The position numbers were made by a program, and so were the translations under genes. From the NCBI GenBank assembly GCA_010279815.1, contig QEOQ01000226.1, positions 370,002-434,001 on the forward strand: a stretch of DNA of 64,000 bases, in the 5' to 3' direction. Positions 11,931-24,133 of the stretch are shown here, in pieces. Source of the DNA: Brachionus plicatilis (lineage: Eukaryota > Rotifera > Eurotatoria > Ploima > Brachionidae). The notes beneath the pieces are model-generated. The model had not been told where the DNA came from, did not search any database, and saw only the letters and a program-made list of their open reading frames with translations. Each line of letters opens with the position of its first letter. Within the stretch, counting starts at the first letter, position 1.

Positions 11931-14080
11931 ATTGTTAGCTATAATTTAGCTGAATTCTCTTCGATTTAGCTAAATCTTTCTTTAAAACACAACCAGTTCA
12001 ACATTCTTATACAATTTTGCGCCTTTTAGAGCTTTTATTAAATAAATTAAATAAAAAAAGAGAAAATTAAAAAAAGTTTGTTTTTAGATTTAGAAAAAAT
12101 TCAATGAGTTATTACAATTTTCAGCTATAATTTAATAAAATTATCTTCAATTTATCTAGATCTGTTTTAAATACACAAGGAATAAGTTCCAGTGAAGGCG
12201 CTCACAAAATTTTTGCTGTTTAGTCAAATTAATAAAAAAAAATTTTAAATTTTTTATTCTTTGGATTTTAATTTTAATTTGATTTTATCAATTTTGTATG
12301 ATAAAAAACAAATTTTGGGTGTTAAAATAAAAGATTAATTTAAAAAAAATTTATTCAGATTTAAATAATAATTTCAATATGTTACAAATTTTTAACTTTT
12401 TGTCAAGATTTGTTTCAATTTATTTGAATGTTTTTAAATATACAAAGATTAAGTAACAGTGAAGGGTCTTTCATAATTTTCGCTCCATTTCGAAAAAGAT
12501 CATTTTGAGAAATTATTATTAATAATTAAAAAATAATTAATTTAAAGTTTTACTTAATAATATTAAATATTTTATCAATGTTTAGCCATAATTAGCCAGA
12601 TTATATTCAATTCTTATTTATTTATTTAATATATAATTTAGAGGGAATAGTTCCTCTTGGCAGCTCCGAACGGCGTAGTGCCTTCTTTTCAGCCAGCCTG
12701 TTAGGAATATTTTGTAATTAATTATTATTATTATTATTAATTTCAGCCTCATAGACAATTTAAAATTTAAAAAAAAAAGATATATAATTTAAGTTAAGTT
12801 ACATTGAAGACTTTGAGTAAAAAATTTAAATTTATTCAATTAATTTAATTCCAAATTCACAGTGATTAGTTTCCTGTGAGCATTCTTTTACGATGTTGCC
12901 CCTTTTCTGGCTAGACCAAAATAATAAATTTAAAAAAAAAATTAGTTCAAAATAATAATTTTAATCATCTGTGGTTTAGAAAATTTTCTAACCAATATTT
13001 AGTTTGCTCAATTCAAGGCTAGATTAAATTAAAATGTTAATAAATTAATAAAAAAAAATATTCATATTTTTTCTTTAGATTAAGTTAATGGTAAATCAAT
13101 TCTAAATCATATTTTATATAATTCATCTAAATCTCTTTAAACTACTAAAAGAATTAAGATTGTTACTCAATTTTAGCTCATTTCGAGCTAGAACAAATTA
13201 TTAAAAATTAAGAAAATAAATTAAAAAATGATTTTCACTAGATTGATAAAAATATTTCAATTGGTAATTAAAATTTTTAACTTTGGTTTAGCCAAATCTT
13301 TTTAAACTACAAAAGGATTTAACATTATTTCTTAATTTTAAACTCCTTTTTTTAGTTAATAAATTAATAACAAAAAATCAGAATTTAAAAAATAATTTTT
13401 TTCTAAATTAATAAAATTTTTCACAATATTCAGTAATTACAATTTTAACTATAGTTTCGCCAGGTTTTATTCAATGCATCTAAATCTAGTTAGACTATCT
13501 TACAAAATTTTTGCTCAATTCAAGGCTAGATTAAATTAAAATGTTAATAAATTAATAAAAAAAAATATTCATATTTTTTCTTTAGATTAAGATAATGGTA
13601 AATCAATTCTAAATCATATTTTATATAATTCATCTAAATCTCTTTAAACTACTAAAAGAACTAAGATTGTTACTCTATTTTAGCTTATTTTCCAGCTAGA
13701 ACAAATTATTTAAAATAAGAAAAAAATTAAAAAATAATTTTTTCTAAATTAATAAAAATTTCCAAATGGTTGAATACATTTTATTCTATGCATCTGAATC
13801 TTTTTAAACTAAAAAAAGATTTAACATTCTTTTACAGTTTTAGCTCCTTTTTTTAGTTAATAAATTAATAAAAAAAATCTGAATTTAAAAAATAATTTTT
13901 TCTAAATTAATAAAATTTTTCAGATGGGTTATTACAATTTTAGCTATGGCTTAGCCAGGTTTTAATCAATGCATCTAAATCTTTTTAAAATCCAAAAGGA
14001 TTTAACATTGTTATTCAATTTAGCTCATTTTCGAGCTAAAGCAAATTATTAAAATTAATAAAAAAAATAAAATAGAATAA
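11930..14080. repeat. Degenerate tandem array, monomer about 165 bases
   Basis: A core like atctaaatctnttttaaact followed by aaaggatttaacatt and ttttagctc recurs near 11965, 12155, 12420, 13120, 13285, 13470, 13630, 13790 and 13970, spaced mostly 160-185 bases. A higher-order copy is visible: about 13008-13190 is nearly identical to 13513-13695 (shift 505 bases, three monomers). Confidence 0.65.
12640..12745 (+). mobile_element. Retroelement 3' tail with (TTA)n
   Basis: A GC-richer patch (cagctccgaacggcgtagtg) ends in attattattattattattaa. This is the look of a non-LTR element 3' end with a microsatellite tail; a similar tail occurs at 26655-26740. No coding part is attached. Confidence 0.4.
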
Positions 14081-14154
14081 AAAAAAATGTTTGTTTTTAG
14101 ATAAAGATAATACAATAGTAAATAAAACTCGATTTAAAGTGAACGGAAGAAAGG

Positions 14155-14232
14155 GATTAAACTAAGAGAAAGAGAGAAAAAGAGAGAAAAAAGAGGGAAA
14201 AAAGAGAAAAAAAAGAGAGAAAAAAAAGAGCC
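14155..14232 (+). repeat. Purine-only GA-rich tract
   Basis: About 75 bases consisting almost only of A and G with repeated gagaaa and gagag units, lying 125-200 bases upstream of the proposed PTBP start. GAGA-type tracts are common in animal promoters; a promoter role here is inference. Confidence 0.5.
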
Positions 14233-14357
14233 TCTTAATCGATCCGATTGTTTGTTTAAGAGTTTAAAATCGAAGCTATCAAATGCACAAACTAGTGCTC
14301 TCATAAATATTTACCTATCGAACAATTGAAAACTTTGCGTCCCAATAGCATACAAAT

Positions 14358-17300
14358 ATGAAGGTAATAAAAATAAATAAAGAATTTTTTCTGTTCAATT
14401 TAAAAGCTTTAATTTGTTTGTCAGCGAGTACTTGAGGACTCAAGTGAAAGCGAAGCCAACCGGACCATGACCAGCAGTCAATCGTCCTCGTCGCCGTCCT
14501 CGTCGACGAGCAACCCGGGCTTCTCGCCCGTCCAATACAACCAGCTGGCAGAGAGGCCCGAGGCCAAAAAGGCAAAGACCCACAGATCCCAGCCATCCAA
14601 AGTAGTGCACATTCGCAACATACCGCCGCAAATAACCGAGGTCGAAGTCATTCAATTCGGCCTCATATTCGGCAACATAATCAACGTGCTCAATCTGCGC
14701 TCAAAGTGCCAGGCTTTTTTGGAGTTCGAAAAGTGCGAGGAGGCCCAGTCCATGATCAACTACTTTGCCAACAATCCAATCCAAGTGACAGGCAGACAAA
14801 TATTTGTGCAATACTCCAACTACAAGAATTTGGTGACCGATCCGGCCAACACCAACAACCAGGTGGCCAGGGCCGCCTTGGACTTGGCCAAAGAGCTGCA
14901 CAAGTCGGCCCAGTCCGGCGGACAGAACACAGTGCTCCGCGCCATGATTCAGAACATGCTTTATGGCGTTTCGCTGGACACCATCTACCAAATATTCTCA
15001 CGCTTTGGACCAGTACTCAAAATAATCACCTTTACCAAAAATGAAAAATTTCAAGCATTAATTCAAATGAAAGACGCCGGATGCGCCCAGGCGGCCAAAA
15101 ACGCCCTGCACGGTCACAGCATTTACGCTTCGTGCTGCACACTGCACATTGACTACTCCAAGTTGAACACATTGAATGTAAAGTACAATAATGAAAAGAG
15201 TAGAGATTACACTAATCCGTTGTTGCCCGCTGGAGACATGCCCGAGCATTTGGCGCTCGGTCCTGGCGGCATATTCAATGCACCACTACATTTGTCCATG
15301 GCTGGACTTGGAGCGCCCATTGCTCTGCCGCCTGGGTATCAATTTGCCACTGCCACTGCTGCTGCTGCATCTCCTTTCATGATTGCTGGAAAATATCTAC
15401 GTAAATATTTTTTTTTTATTTTTTTTTATTTAAAAAGTTAAAATTATTTTTTTTAATTTTTTTGTTTAATTTTATATTTTAGTAAAGGTTGAGTGTGTGA
15501 ATAATAAGCTTAGTATTTAGTTGAACACTTTATTTAAAATAAGTTAAGAAATAACAACTGAATCTCTTATCTATTTTAGTAACAAGTTATATTTATACTC
15601 TGATCATGTCACCATACTACAATATTAATTAAATTAATAGAGAAAAATTCATGACATTTTAATAGTTTGTCAAATCATCTTGATTGATGTCGGCATATAT
15701 TACCTGTTTTTATTTTTTGCAAAAAAAAAAATTAAGAACAAAAATTTTTAGAAAAATATAGCACTAATTATCTAAGTAGAACAAAAAAATAAAAATTGAA
15801 NNNNNNNNNNNNNNNNNNNNNNNNNNNNNNNNNNNNNNNNNNNNNNNNNNNNNNNNNNNNNNNNNNNNNNNNNNNNNNNNNNNNNNNNNNNNNNNNNNNN
15901 NNNNNNNNNNNNNNNNNNNNNNNNNNNNNNNNNNNNNNNNNNNNNNNNNNNNNNNNNNNNNNNNNNNNNNNNNNNNNNNNNNNNNNNNNNNNNNNNNNNN
16001 NNNAAAAAAAAAAAAAAAGGATAAATAAGTTAAAAGAAATTTAAAAACGATATGTTGAAAAAGTTAGAGGTTAGACATGTTTAAATATTTGATAGTTCAG
16101 GAAAAAAAGAAGAAATTGATTAAGAAATTGGATATTCGATATATCTTGATTCAAGATTGATCCCATCAAGGATTCGTAAAGATTACCTAATGTTTTTGGT
16201 TTTAGACCCCATTTTAAATCTGAAAGAATTCTAAGTTTTGAATAAAAGCGCTCTTTTAATTCATCCACCATTGGACTAAATGTAAGCTTTGAGTCTAATG
16301 TGATTCCAAAGAATTTCACTTTTCCTCATTATTTAAATTATTACCATAAATTTTAAGGTAAGGATTGATTTTAACTTTTGTTTTTTTCTCAAAGATCATA
16401 TAAAATGACTTTTCAATATAAATCTTCATTTTCCATTTGGAAATCCATTTTTCAACTTTTTTTAGATACTCTTTAATCCTGTTTTCAAGATTACCTATCT
16501 TTTTGAAAAAAAAAAGTAACTAAATCATCTGCAAAATGAAGAGAGTATTGGCAATTTGTTTTGTTTCTTTTTGGTATATCATTTATAAAAATGACCATCT
16601 ACATTTGCTTAATTTGGAGATAAATGGTTTATATAAATGTAAAATCAAAAGTGGCAATTTGATACAAAAAAAACAAGAAAGATAAATTAAATTTTTATTG
16701 AACATTTTGAGATTAATTAATAATTAATTTTTTTATTTTTGATTTTATAAGAGTTTCATTTCGATCAATTTTATGTTAATAAATTTAAAAAAATGATATA
16801 TTCAAATGTAATCAGTATTTTAGTTTTTAAATACATATTATTTTTATTTAAAAATATTATACGCGATTGATGTCTTGAATAGTTTATTTAATTAATCTAA
16901 ATTAATTTGTTTGGTAGTTTCTCTCTGAAGATAATTTTATTGAAAGATGTGGTCCAATTTTTTGTCAATATTTGGCTTTACGAGATCAGTTGCTCTAAAA
17001 AAACATATGACTTAAGATTTCTGAAAACAGACTGTTCCATTAGAAAGATCACTTCTGATCAAAAAATGTTTTAATTATTAAAGAGTTATTCCATTTTTAG
17101 TTTATGCTTTGACCAATTTTCAAGGTCTTAATGGAATAATTAATTAAATAAAGTAAAAAATTAAAATTTTCATTCAGTGATTAAAATCTGTTTTTTTTTT
17201 TAAATTTTTTTAATTTTTGAGCTGAATGGATAATTATTAGAAACCTCTATTTTAATAGAAAATCATTAAAAAGTAACCTGAATAAAAGTACATTTAGTTA

Positions 17301-18673
17301 GTAATACTTCCTAATGTTATTAAATCAAATTGTAAATCGTTTTATTCGAATCAAACTCATTTCAGTTAAAATTTTAATATTTTTTTTTTTTTTTTTTTTT
17401 TTTATATAACAATTTTCTACAAAATATCGCTAAATTTGTTTACATTGTATCGTGACAAGAGGGTTTAAACGAAGGCTAAAGCTATTCATAAAAAAACCCT
17501 GGGGAAACCCAAAATTATTTAATTAATTAAAAAAAAAAGTACATCTCAATTAAAATCTAATAAAATAAAAATAGCATAAAAAGTAAAAAATGGTTGCAGG
17601 TTTAAACATTTAATTATAAACTTATAATAATTACTAAAAGAAAATATTTTTTGTTCTAAATGGAGCTCAAAAAAATATAAATTTTTTTAATTCTATTAAA
17701 TTAGACATTTTTTGTAGGAATAAATGAAGTTTAATTAAACTAGAGTTATCTTTAATAAATTGGATATATTTTTATTGTAATTTATTAACATTTGCGGCGA
17801 GCAAAATTATGGATCATTTTTAATTGATTATAAAAAATAAAAAAAGAGTCTGTCTAAAAATTTGGAAAATATTTTGGTTGACTTTTTTAAAAATTTTTAA
17901 ATTTAGAGGAAAACAAAAATTAATAAAAAAAAAAATAAAATTTCTTAATTATTTAGCCCAGCAAGTGCTAGCGCAAGCGCCAACTTTACTCCAGCCTTCG
18001 GCACACAGTCCTCAGCTATTGAACCACCAATTGGCCTACAATGTGGCACCACCGACTCACACTTCTAACCAGAGCGGAACAACTCACACCGTACCGAACA
18101 ATCAAACTCAACCAACTCAACTGTCAACTCCACCACAGCAAGTTCAAGTAAACCAGCCAGTGTCAAACGGACAGTACATTCTACCATTTTTACAAAACAT
18201 AAACGAAGATGTAAGATTAATAATTTATTTAATAATTAATTTTTTTAATAAACTATGTAAGATTGTATATTTAATCGGCCCTTCGGTCACTTAAGCGTAG
18301 GGTTTTCTGATGATCAGATTACACTAGGCAATTAAAGTAATTATTTATTAGCTGTATGGTCTATCCGATCTTAACCTGTCCAAAAGACGTCCCCATCTAC
18401 TTGCTTACCTATGAATTATCTAGACTCTTGCGTTTTTATTAGATAGGCTATTTTGTTCTGAGACAAATTAATGTTGACTTTCACTTGCGTTTCCTGTTCA
18501 CCATTTCACTCGGCTTACTAATCGAATAGACTATTAGTTCCTAAACCTCTGAGCGGTGATTTTCTTTAAAAAATAACTAAGCTATCTCGATCTTAAATTA
18601 ATCTGAAATCTAAAATTTTTTAATTTAATTTTTTTCATTTTTAAAGGCGTTCATCATGATGTATCAAGCGTAG
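14358..18673 (+). CDS. Polypyrimidine tract-binding protein homologue with only two RRMs
   Basis: Nuclear RNA-binding splicing regulator family (PTBP / hephaestus). Proposed exons: 14358-14363, 14425-15400, 17957-18210, 18647-18673, all with GT-AG introns in compatible phase, giving about 420 residues. The tiny first exon encodes Met-Lys and continues in frame to RVLEDSSES, similar to the KRGSDEL start of vertebrate PTBPs. If it is wrong, the start is ATG 14467. RRM1 (about 60-134: SKVVHIRNIPP, QAFLEF) and RRM2 (about 170-248: GPVLKIITFTKN, FQALIQM) are followed by LNVKYNNEKSRDYTNP, a PTBP hallmark. The C-terminal half is a Pro/Gln/Thr linker that ends in AFIMMYQA and a stop. RRM3 and RRM4 of ordinary PTBPs are not found anywhere downstream. 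AATAAA is at 18790-18795. The last exon is the least certain. Confidence 0.85.
15801..16003. other. Assembly gap of 203 N
   Basis: Run of N, flanked on the right by 15 A. Its true length is unknown. Confidence 0.99.
16010..16600 (-). mobile_element. LINE fragment, reverse transcriptase C-terminal part
   Basis: On the minus strand a broken frame reads FADDLVTF (the YADD-box position of reverse transcriptase, about 16520-16540), then about 60 residues including KVEKWISKW, a frameshift near 16320, and KFFGITLDSKLTFSPMVDEL...WGLKPKTLGNLYESL. This is the standard order for Jockey/CR1-type non-LTR retrotransposons. The 3' part (tttttcctgaactatcaaat) is shared with the copy at 35560-35590. The element is defective. 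Confidence 0.85.
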
Positions 18674-19629
18674 AGTACGGACTCCACTTTGAAGACAAAC
18701 AGAAGCAGCGAACAAAACTGAATGACATTTTTATTTATTTTTTATGAGAATTTTTATTTTTCTTTTTTGTCTAATTAAATTTGTCGGGTAATAAAACATT
18801 CCTGATTTTTTATTCAAACAAATGTTTGCAAAAGTTAATAAAGTTTTATTGATGAGAAAGTTTGATTTTGTTGAAAGGCAATTTTATTTTTCTAAGATAT
18901 CTAGAACAATTTTCGAGTCCATTAAGCACTTAAACAAAAAGCGTCTAAATTTTTTTACTTGAATTAAGTTTAATCGATTTGAAAAATAAGAACTATTAAA
19001 AAATTTGAACTTATCTGATTTATGGGCTAATTAAATGCTATTAGAACTTTTTGAATTATTATGAAAAGGTTTTGTTACAAAGCTAAATGATTTTTAGCGT
19101 TTTTAATAGAAATTTATAAGCAATCATTTACAACCAAATTGAAAAGAAAAGTACAAACAAAATATCTTTCCAGCTTGAAATTTATACCCAAAGTCTGTTT
19201 TATTTAAATTTATTTTAAATTATTTAAAGTTTTAATTGTAAAAGCTTGAACAAAAAGAAGAAGTGCTGCTCAAAAAATCATAGACATTAAAACAAAAAAG
19301 AATTGAAAAAAATCTTGATTAGATCTTCTTTAAAAAAAATAAATAAAATTTTATTTCTTTATTTGTTTAAATTACAGTTGGATTAACTTCATCTTCAACA
19401 ATATCATTTTTGCCTTGGACTGAAGTTCTCTGTGAAATTTAATTTTAATTTCTTTAATTCTATTCTTTTATTGGGAAAATAAAAATTTTTTCATTAATTT
19501 TTAAAAATTAGATTGAGATTGAGAAATAAACCATTTTTAAAATTTTTTAAAAAGATTTAGCTAAAAGGAAAATGTTGAAATTTAATAGTTTTTTCTCAAA
19601 AAAATATTTAATAAAATTTAATAAATTCT
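18674..19629. other. 3' flank of the PTBP homologue, nothing else seen
   Basis: Contains the AATAAA at 18790 and then A/T-rich sequence without coding frames. Confidence 0.5.
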
Positions 19630-20095
19630 ATTGCAAAGTTGTATAAAAGTCTCAAGTCAAGTGCAAGTCAGGACTTTGACTTGTTTCAAAAATAAAAAAA
19701 AAATCAAGTCAAGATTTTTACTTATTTTAAGAATAGAATTAAAATATATAAAAAAAATTATAAGTATTGAATTTTTTTATTCAGGAAAAAATGAAATTAT
19801 TTGTTTAAATTTCTTTTTCAATGCAAATATTGAAACATGATTTATTAAAAAATTCACATAATTGTCATATTCTTTTTAAGTGAATTTATTAATGAAAAAC
19901 AAAAAAATTTTAGAAATAAATTAAACTAGATAAAAAATATAAAAAAAAAATAAAAAAAATCAAGAATTAAAAAAATTTAAGACTTGTAATTTTCATATTT
20001 TTAAAAAATATATTTTCAAGTCCAAGTCATACTTTGACTTGTTTTTGACTTGTTAAGACTTTTTTTCCTGACTTATATACAAGTCTGTTACATTG
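19630..20095. mobile_element. Foldback element with AAGTC subterminal repeats
   Basis: Left end carries aaaagtctcaagtcaagtgc and ggactttgacttg. The right end (about 20015-20095) carries the same words reversed, with caagtc and gacttg repeated many times. The ends pair as an imperfect inverted repeat around about 300 bases of A/T-rich middle. A single end of the same family lies at 44815-44900. The many short AAGTC repeats resemble the subterminal motifs of hAT-type elements; class is uncertain. Confidence 0.6.
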
Positions 20096-20870
20096 ATAAT
20101 TAAAATTGAATGAGACGTATTGTTAATAATAAAAAAGATCCAAAACATAGCGGGGGGCCTTCAAAATATGTCAGACTAATAAAAAAATTTACCACTAAAT
20201 AAAATAAAAAATAAATAAAATAAGTTCGTATTTTTTTAAAATCAATTAAAAAATTTTATTTTTGCTTTTATTTTTCAAATTATTACTATCTCAATTGTTT
20301 GATGAAAAAGTAAATTAATTATCAAATATTGACTTTAATTTAATAGTTATTGATTTGAACAATTTGAGTTTATACTTAAAATTGATGAAAGATGTATTAT
20401 GGGTAAAAGAACAAAAAATATCAGGAAATTTCACTCAAAAGTTACAAGACACGATCAAGCAACTGAACGAGAATTGATTTTTACAAATCATTGTTTTTTC
20501 CATGCAAAATAATATTAATTTTATAATGATATCTTATTTTTGAAGAGGTTGAGTTTTGCTAATCATTTATTGATTTGAATTAAATTGTGAAAAAAATTCT
20601 CTTTTTGGATTTTGTGTGTTTATTTTTAAAAGATTAATTACAAATAAAATTAAAACGCTATCATTGCTTTGTTTAATTTTAATAATTCAATTATTTTTAA
20701 GTTGTTAAATTGTTTGAAATTCGATTATCATTTTCTGATATCGGATAGCCTACCATTATATGTCTGAATGTTTTCTTTTGTTTGATTTGAATTAAATTGC
20801 ATTAATTTGATCTCAGTGAAAAATTTAGATTTCTTTTTTGAAAAAAAAATTTTAAAAAACAAATATTCTG
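20096..20870. other. AT-rich DNA, nothing recognised
   Basis: No open coding frame and no clear repeat. Confidence 0.5.
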
Positions 20871-20872
20871 TG

Positions 20873-21000
20873 AACTTTCTGTTTTTCTCTGGAAGGTCTC
20901 TATCCAGTCAGACTTCCCAAGTCTTACTCTAGACTCGAGGGTTTCGAATTAAAATAACAAGGTTTTTAAATAACTTTATTAGGACATTAGGTCCAAATCC
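20873..21000 (-). repeat. Dispersed repeat, retroelement end (copy 1)
   Basis: A segment with tctggaaggtctctatccag, tcagactt and aataactttattagg matches, in reverse orientation, 61605-61730. On the minus strand it contains AATAAAG followed by a GC-richer part, as in an LTR or a retroelement terminus. No coding region is attached. Confidence 0.5.
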
Positions 21001-21394
21001 AAAAAAAAAAGAAAGTTACATAATAACTAATAAACTAAAAAAATTAACAATGAACTAAAAAAATACTTTTTTCATATGAAAAACTTGAATCTGTACGCAA
21101 AACAAATTTCCAATTTCGCAAAAATATCTTCTTCTTTAGTCGCATACAATTTAAAAAAGTTAATTTTTTTGAACATAGTGATCCCCCTCTTAAAACTAAA
21201 ATAATCTTCAATAAAAAAAAAATGATTTTTATACATTTTTATAGACGATTGTTGATGATTAATGTCATGAGGATCAAAATATTATAACATTAGAATAATC
21301 TGGTTGAACAAAAAATATGAGAAGTTATACATAAAAAAACATTTTGAAGAAACTTAATAATAAATATTAAATAAATTGAAATGCATCTAATCTT

Positions 21395-21600
21395 TATTTT
21401 TGAATAGATTGACAGGAGAAACTTTAATGACTTCCTGTAGTAAACCATTCCATTCAATAACGAATTTACTAGTGAAGAAATGGGTCCTCGGTAAGCACTT
21501 GGTTGAAGCTTGTCTGAAGATTCTTCTCATGTATCGCTGGGCAGTTCCAGTTTGTAACAATTTACATGGTGCAGTTGATTTTAATTTTTTTTACTCAGTT
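21395..21600 (-). mobile_element. LINE fragment, extreme C-terminus of reverse transcriptase ORF
   Basis: The minus strand reads AQRYMRRIFRQASTKCLPRT, then HFFTSKFVIEWNGL and VNLFKNKD. The order RTxFFTxRVIxxWNxLP...VNxFKNxLD is the familiar end of Jockey/CR1-like ORF2 proteins. No upstream catalytic part remains here. Confidence 0.75.
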
Positions 21601-21978
21601 GCTTAAAAAAATATTAACAAAAAATCTTAATTATTCGTATCATATCCATTTCTTTAAATAATTAATTTTAAAAAAATAATGATAATTTTAGTAATTGCTA
21701 GCTACATTTTTTTGACAACATTTTTTGATCTTACATAACACCATATATTTTTTATAATTTGAATAAAAAAAATAAACTCAAAGGTTTTACAGCTTTTTTT
21801 TATTGATTGACTAATAGCTGTAAAACTGTGGATAAAAAAAATTATTTTAAAAAATTCTAATTAAGCAAATAAAATGATTACTATAATAATAGAAGAATTT
21901 GAGTACAAATAAAACTCTTTATTTAAATAAAATATAAAAAATTTTCAAAAAAAAATTTAACTTGGTGATAAAAAAAGA

Positions 21979-22348
21979 TCACCAACAAATCCATTTATGA
22001 GTTGGACTGCCATTCATGTTTCCACACGCTGCACGTTTTAGCTTTTCAAATCCTATCAAATCTGAGTGAGTTTCAGCATTTGGATATTCTCTTTTCAGTA
22101 GACTCAATTTCAATTCCTTTGAGAAAAAAAAATTACTTTTTAATTAAAAATAGTTCCTCACTTACAGCAGGAAAGTAATAGTGCTTCTTTTTAACCAACT
22201 GAAAAGCCTTAGGAAAATGATTTACTTCCTGACTTTCTTGGAAAGGCTCAAATGAATCGTCTTCAAATTTCTGCACTTCGCTAATAGGAAAATTCATTCC
22301 AAGGTTGATAAAACATGTCAAAAATACTAATAGTAAACTTGTATTCAT
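21979..22348 (-). CDS. Putative precursor of a disulfide-closed neuropeptide
   Basis: Two exons on the minus strand, 22348-22166 and 22116-21979, with a 49-base GT-AG intron in phase 0; 106 residues. ATG 22348-22346 begins a signal peptide (residues 1-18). The propeptide is acidic and has no Cys. Lys88-Arg89 is followed by AACGNMNGSPTHKWICW and the stop, so convertase cleavage would release a 17-residue C-terminal peptide whose only two Cys (92 and 105) can close a 14-member ring, with Trp last. A second KR is at 69-70. A TATATATAAAAG box at 22407-22418 lies about 60 bases upstream of the ATG. The layout fits secreted cyclic peptides such as somatostatin-, MCH- or allatostatin C-like hormones, but I do not recognise the peptide and do not assign it to any of them. 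Confidence 0.7.
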
Positions 22349-22406
22349 TTTGAACAAATAAATGCAGCTTTCTAAAAAATAACCATTTTTTGTTACTAAA
22401 AACAAT

Positions 22407-22418
22407 CTTTTATATATA
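22407..22418 (-). promoter_or_regulatory. TATA box of the peptide gene
   Basis: TATATATAAAAG on the minus strand. A start of transcription about 30 bases on would leave a leader of roughly 30 bases before ATG 22348. Confidence 0.5.
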
Positions 22419-22419
22419 A

Positions 22420-23443
22420 ATTGTAAATTGGTATAATTTTTTAACAATTTTTCTGAAAAAAAATCAAAAATTTCTGGGATTACATTTAATCACGTTTCAT
22501 TTTAATAATTTTAACAAATCTTATTATCTCAGAATAAATTGGCAGCTTTCCTATGGTCCCATAATTATTAATAAAATTATGAGTATCGTGGAGCATTGAA
22601 AGTTCACAATGATTAAAATAGTTACAACAATTATTTAATGTGTTAAAGCATGATCGAAGACTTAATGGTCTTTGTCTGAATTATTTAAATTTATTACAAA
22701 GAATTCAAAAAGGCCTATTTTTGTTAAAATTAAAATCAAATTTTTTTCAATATATATATTAAGAAAAAAATTTAAAAAAAAAGATAATATACAAACTTGA
22801 TAATTAATTGAAGATTTTATTTAATTGTTTAATCAATACATTATAATAAATAATTGTCACAGCAGTATTCAGGCTTTGTTTAGGGAATCAAATTCTTAAA
22901 TTTCAAAATAAATTGGATTTTTTGATGAAAAAAAATTTAATTAATATTTTTTTTTTGAACAAAAAATTAATGATATTGATTTGATCACTTACACTTATTT
23001 TTGCAGTACAAATAAATCTCTTATCCGTCAGATTTAATTATTTTTAACTTAGCTAAGTGTTAGTAATACTTACATTAATTCATTGTTTCCATTGTAGTTT
23101 TGGTCCGCAAATTTCAAGTGACTATTGTCTTTTAGATAGATCTTTTTAAATAAAAAAGTTTTATATTTTATTTAGCTGTAAGGCATCTCTAATTTTTTTC
23201 ATATATTTTAAAGTCTTGTAAAAATGAATTCACTTTAAATTAAGATTAAAAAAATATTTGTTGATCATTGATGGATTTAAAAACAAACCATTTTAAGGTA
23301 TTTTTCTTTATCATCATCATCAAAAACTAACTGTTACAGTTTTTCTGATTTTTTTCTAAATCTTTTCATTTAGATAACCCTGAAAGTGAAAAAATAAAGT
23401 TAAAAATTTTTTAAAATTAAAATTTATTATAATTCTTTGTAAT
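22420..23443. other. AT-rich intergenic DNA
   Basis: No gene or clear repeat recognised. Confidence 0.5.
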
Positions 23444-24133
23444 CTAATTAAATGGAGAAAGAAGAACTCTCATGCTGTAATTTTTTGACAAACCTTCGAT
23501 AAACTCTTCTTTGGACACTTTGCCATCATTTGAAGAATCCAGCTCTCTAATGCACTGTTGGGCTAAAAAATTGGCATCATTGCTTTTTTCATCTGCTCCC
23601 AAAAGATTCAACATCCCAAATATAACTTGTTCCAATTCGTCTCTGTCCAGGTAGCCATTTTTGTCACTATCATATACATTAAATGAATACTCTAACTTTT
23701 GTTTTAAATCACCCCTTGTTGTTAGGCTATAGCTAATCTAATAAAAAATATTTTTTTTTACTTTAAATATTAAAATTGCTACCATAAATTCGTTGAAATC
23801 AATGGTTCCATTTTGATCTAAATCGAAGGCCCGGAAAACAAAATTCGATATCTTCTCTAGCGTTTCGGCTGGCTCTGGCCTAAGTTTCGTATACAATTGA
23901 ATGAATTCTTTCCTATCAAGTTTGCCATCCGGATTATTTACTATAAATTCTCGGAATATTTTTTTTATTTCATCCTTTGAATGTCCTGTTTGGCCAGCTA
24001 GAAAATCTAAATCGTGTTCAGTTAAGAATTCTCCTTTAGATGATTGAGAACGAGATGGAGCTTTTGGCAAGGAATCATGTGTCTTATTGGTAAAATCGCC
24101 TTTTCTTATTTTCTTGCCTCCTTTATTACCCAT
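23444..24133 (-). CDS. Neuronal calcium sensor-like EF-hand protein A
   Basis: Two exons, 24133-23783 and 23737-23444, intron 45 bases (donor right after EFM, phase 0); 214 residues. The frame runs three codons upstream only through a GTG, so the Met of MGNKGG is the start. Four EF-hands are visible: EF1 (VNNPDGKLDRKE) has Val at loop position 1 and a Pro at 4, as in the inactive EF1 of NCS proteins; EF2 DLDQNGTIDFNE, EF3 DSDKNGYLDRDE and EF4 DSSNDGKVSKEE keep all main ligands. The end is LLSPFN, as in the paralogues. It has a longer Ser/Lys N-terminal arm than the others. Gly2 could be myristoylated, but position 6 is Gly, so this is weaker than in D-F. It is the most distant member of the family in the window. 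Confidence 0.88.

Larger units (their letters stand above)
15401..17956 (+). other. Large intron 2 of the PTBP homologue, with gap and LINE
   Basis: 2.56-kb intron from gtaaat at 15401 to tttag at 17952-17956. It holds the assembly gap, a LINE fragment on the opposite strand, and a run of 23 T at about 17381-17403. Exon-exon phase (1 base + 2 bases) supports the splice. Confidence 0.7.

Noticed and set aside
14440..15382. Several overlapping frames on both strands
   Set aside because: Shadows of the GC-rich PTBP exon.
15796..16044. Open frame across the N gap
   Set aside because: Artefact of unknown bases.
17824..17956. N-terminal extension of the PTBP exon 3 frame
   Set aside because: Lys/Phe-rich intron sequence; the acceptor tttag at 17952-17956 fits the exon phase.
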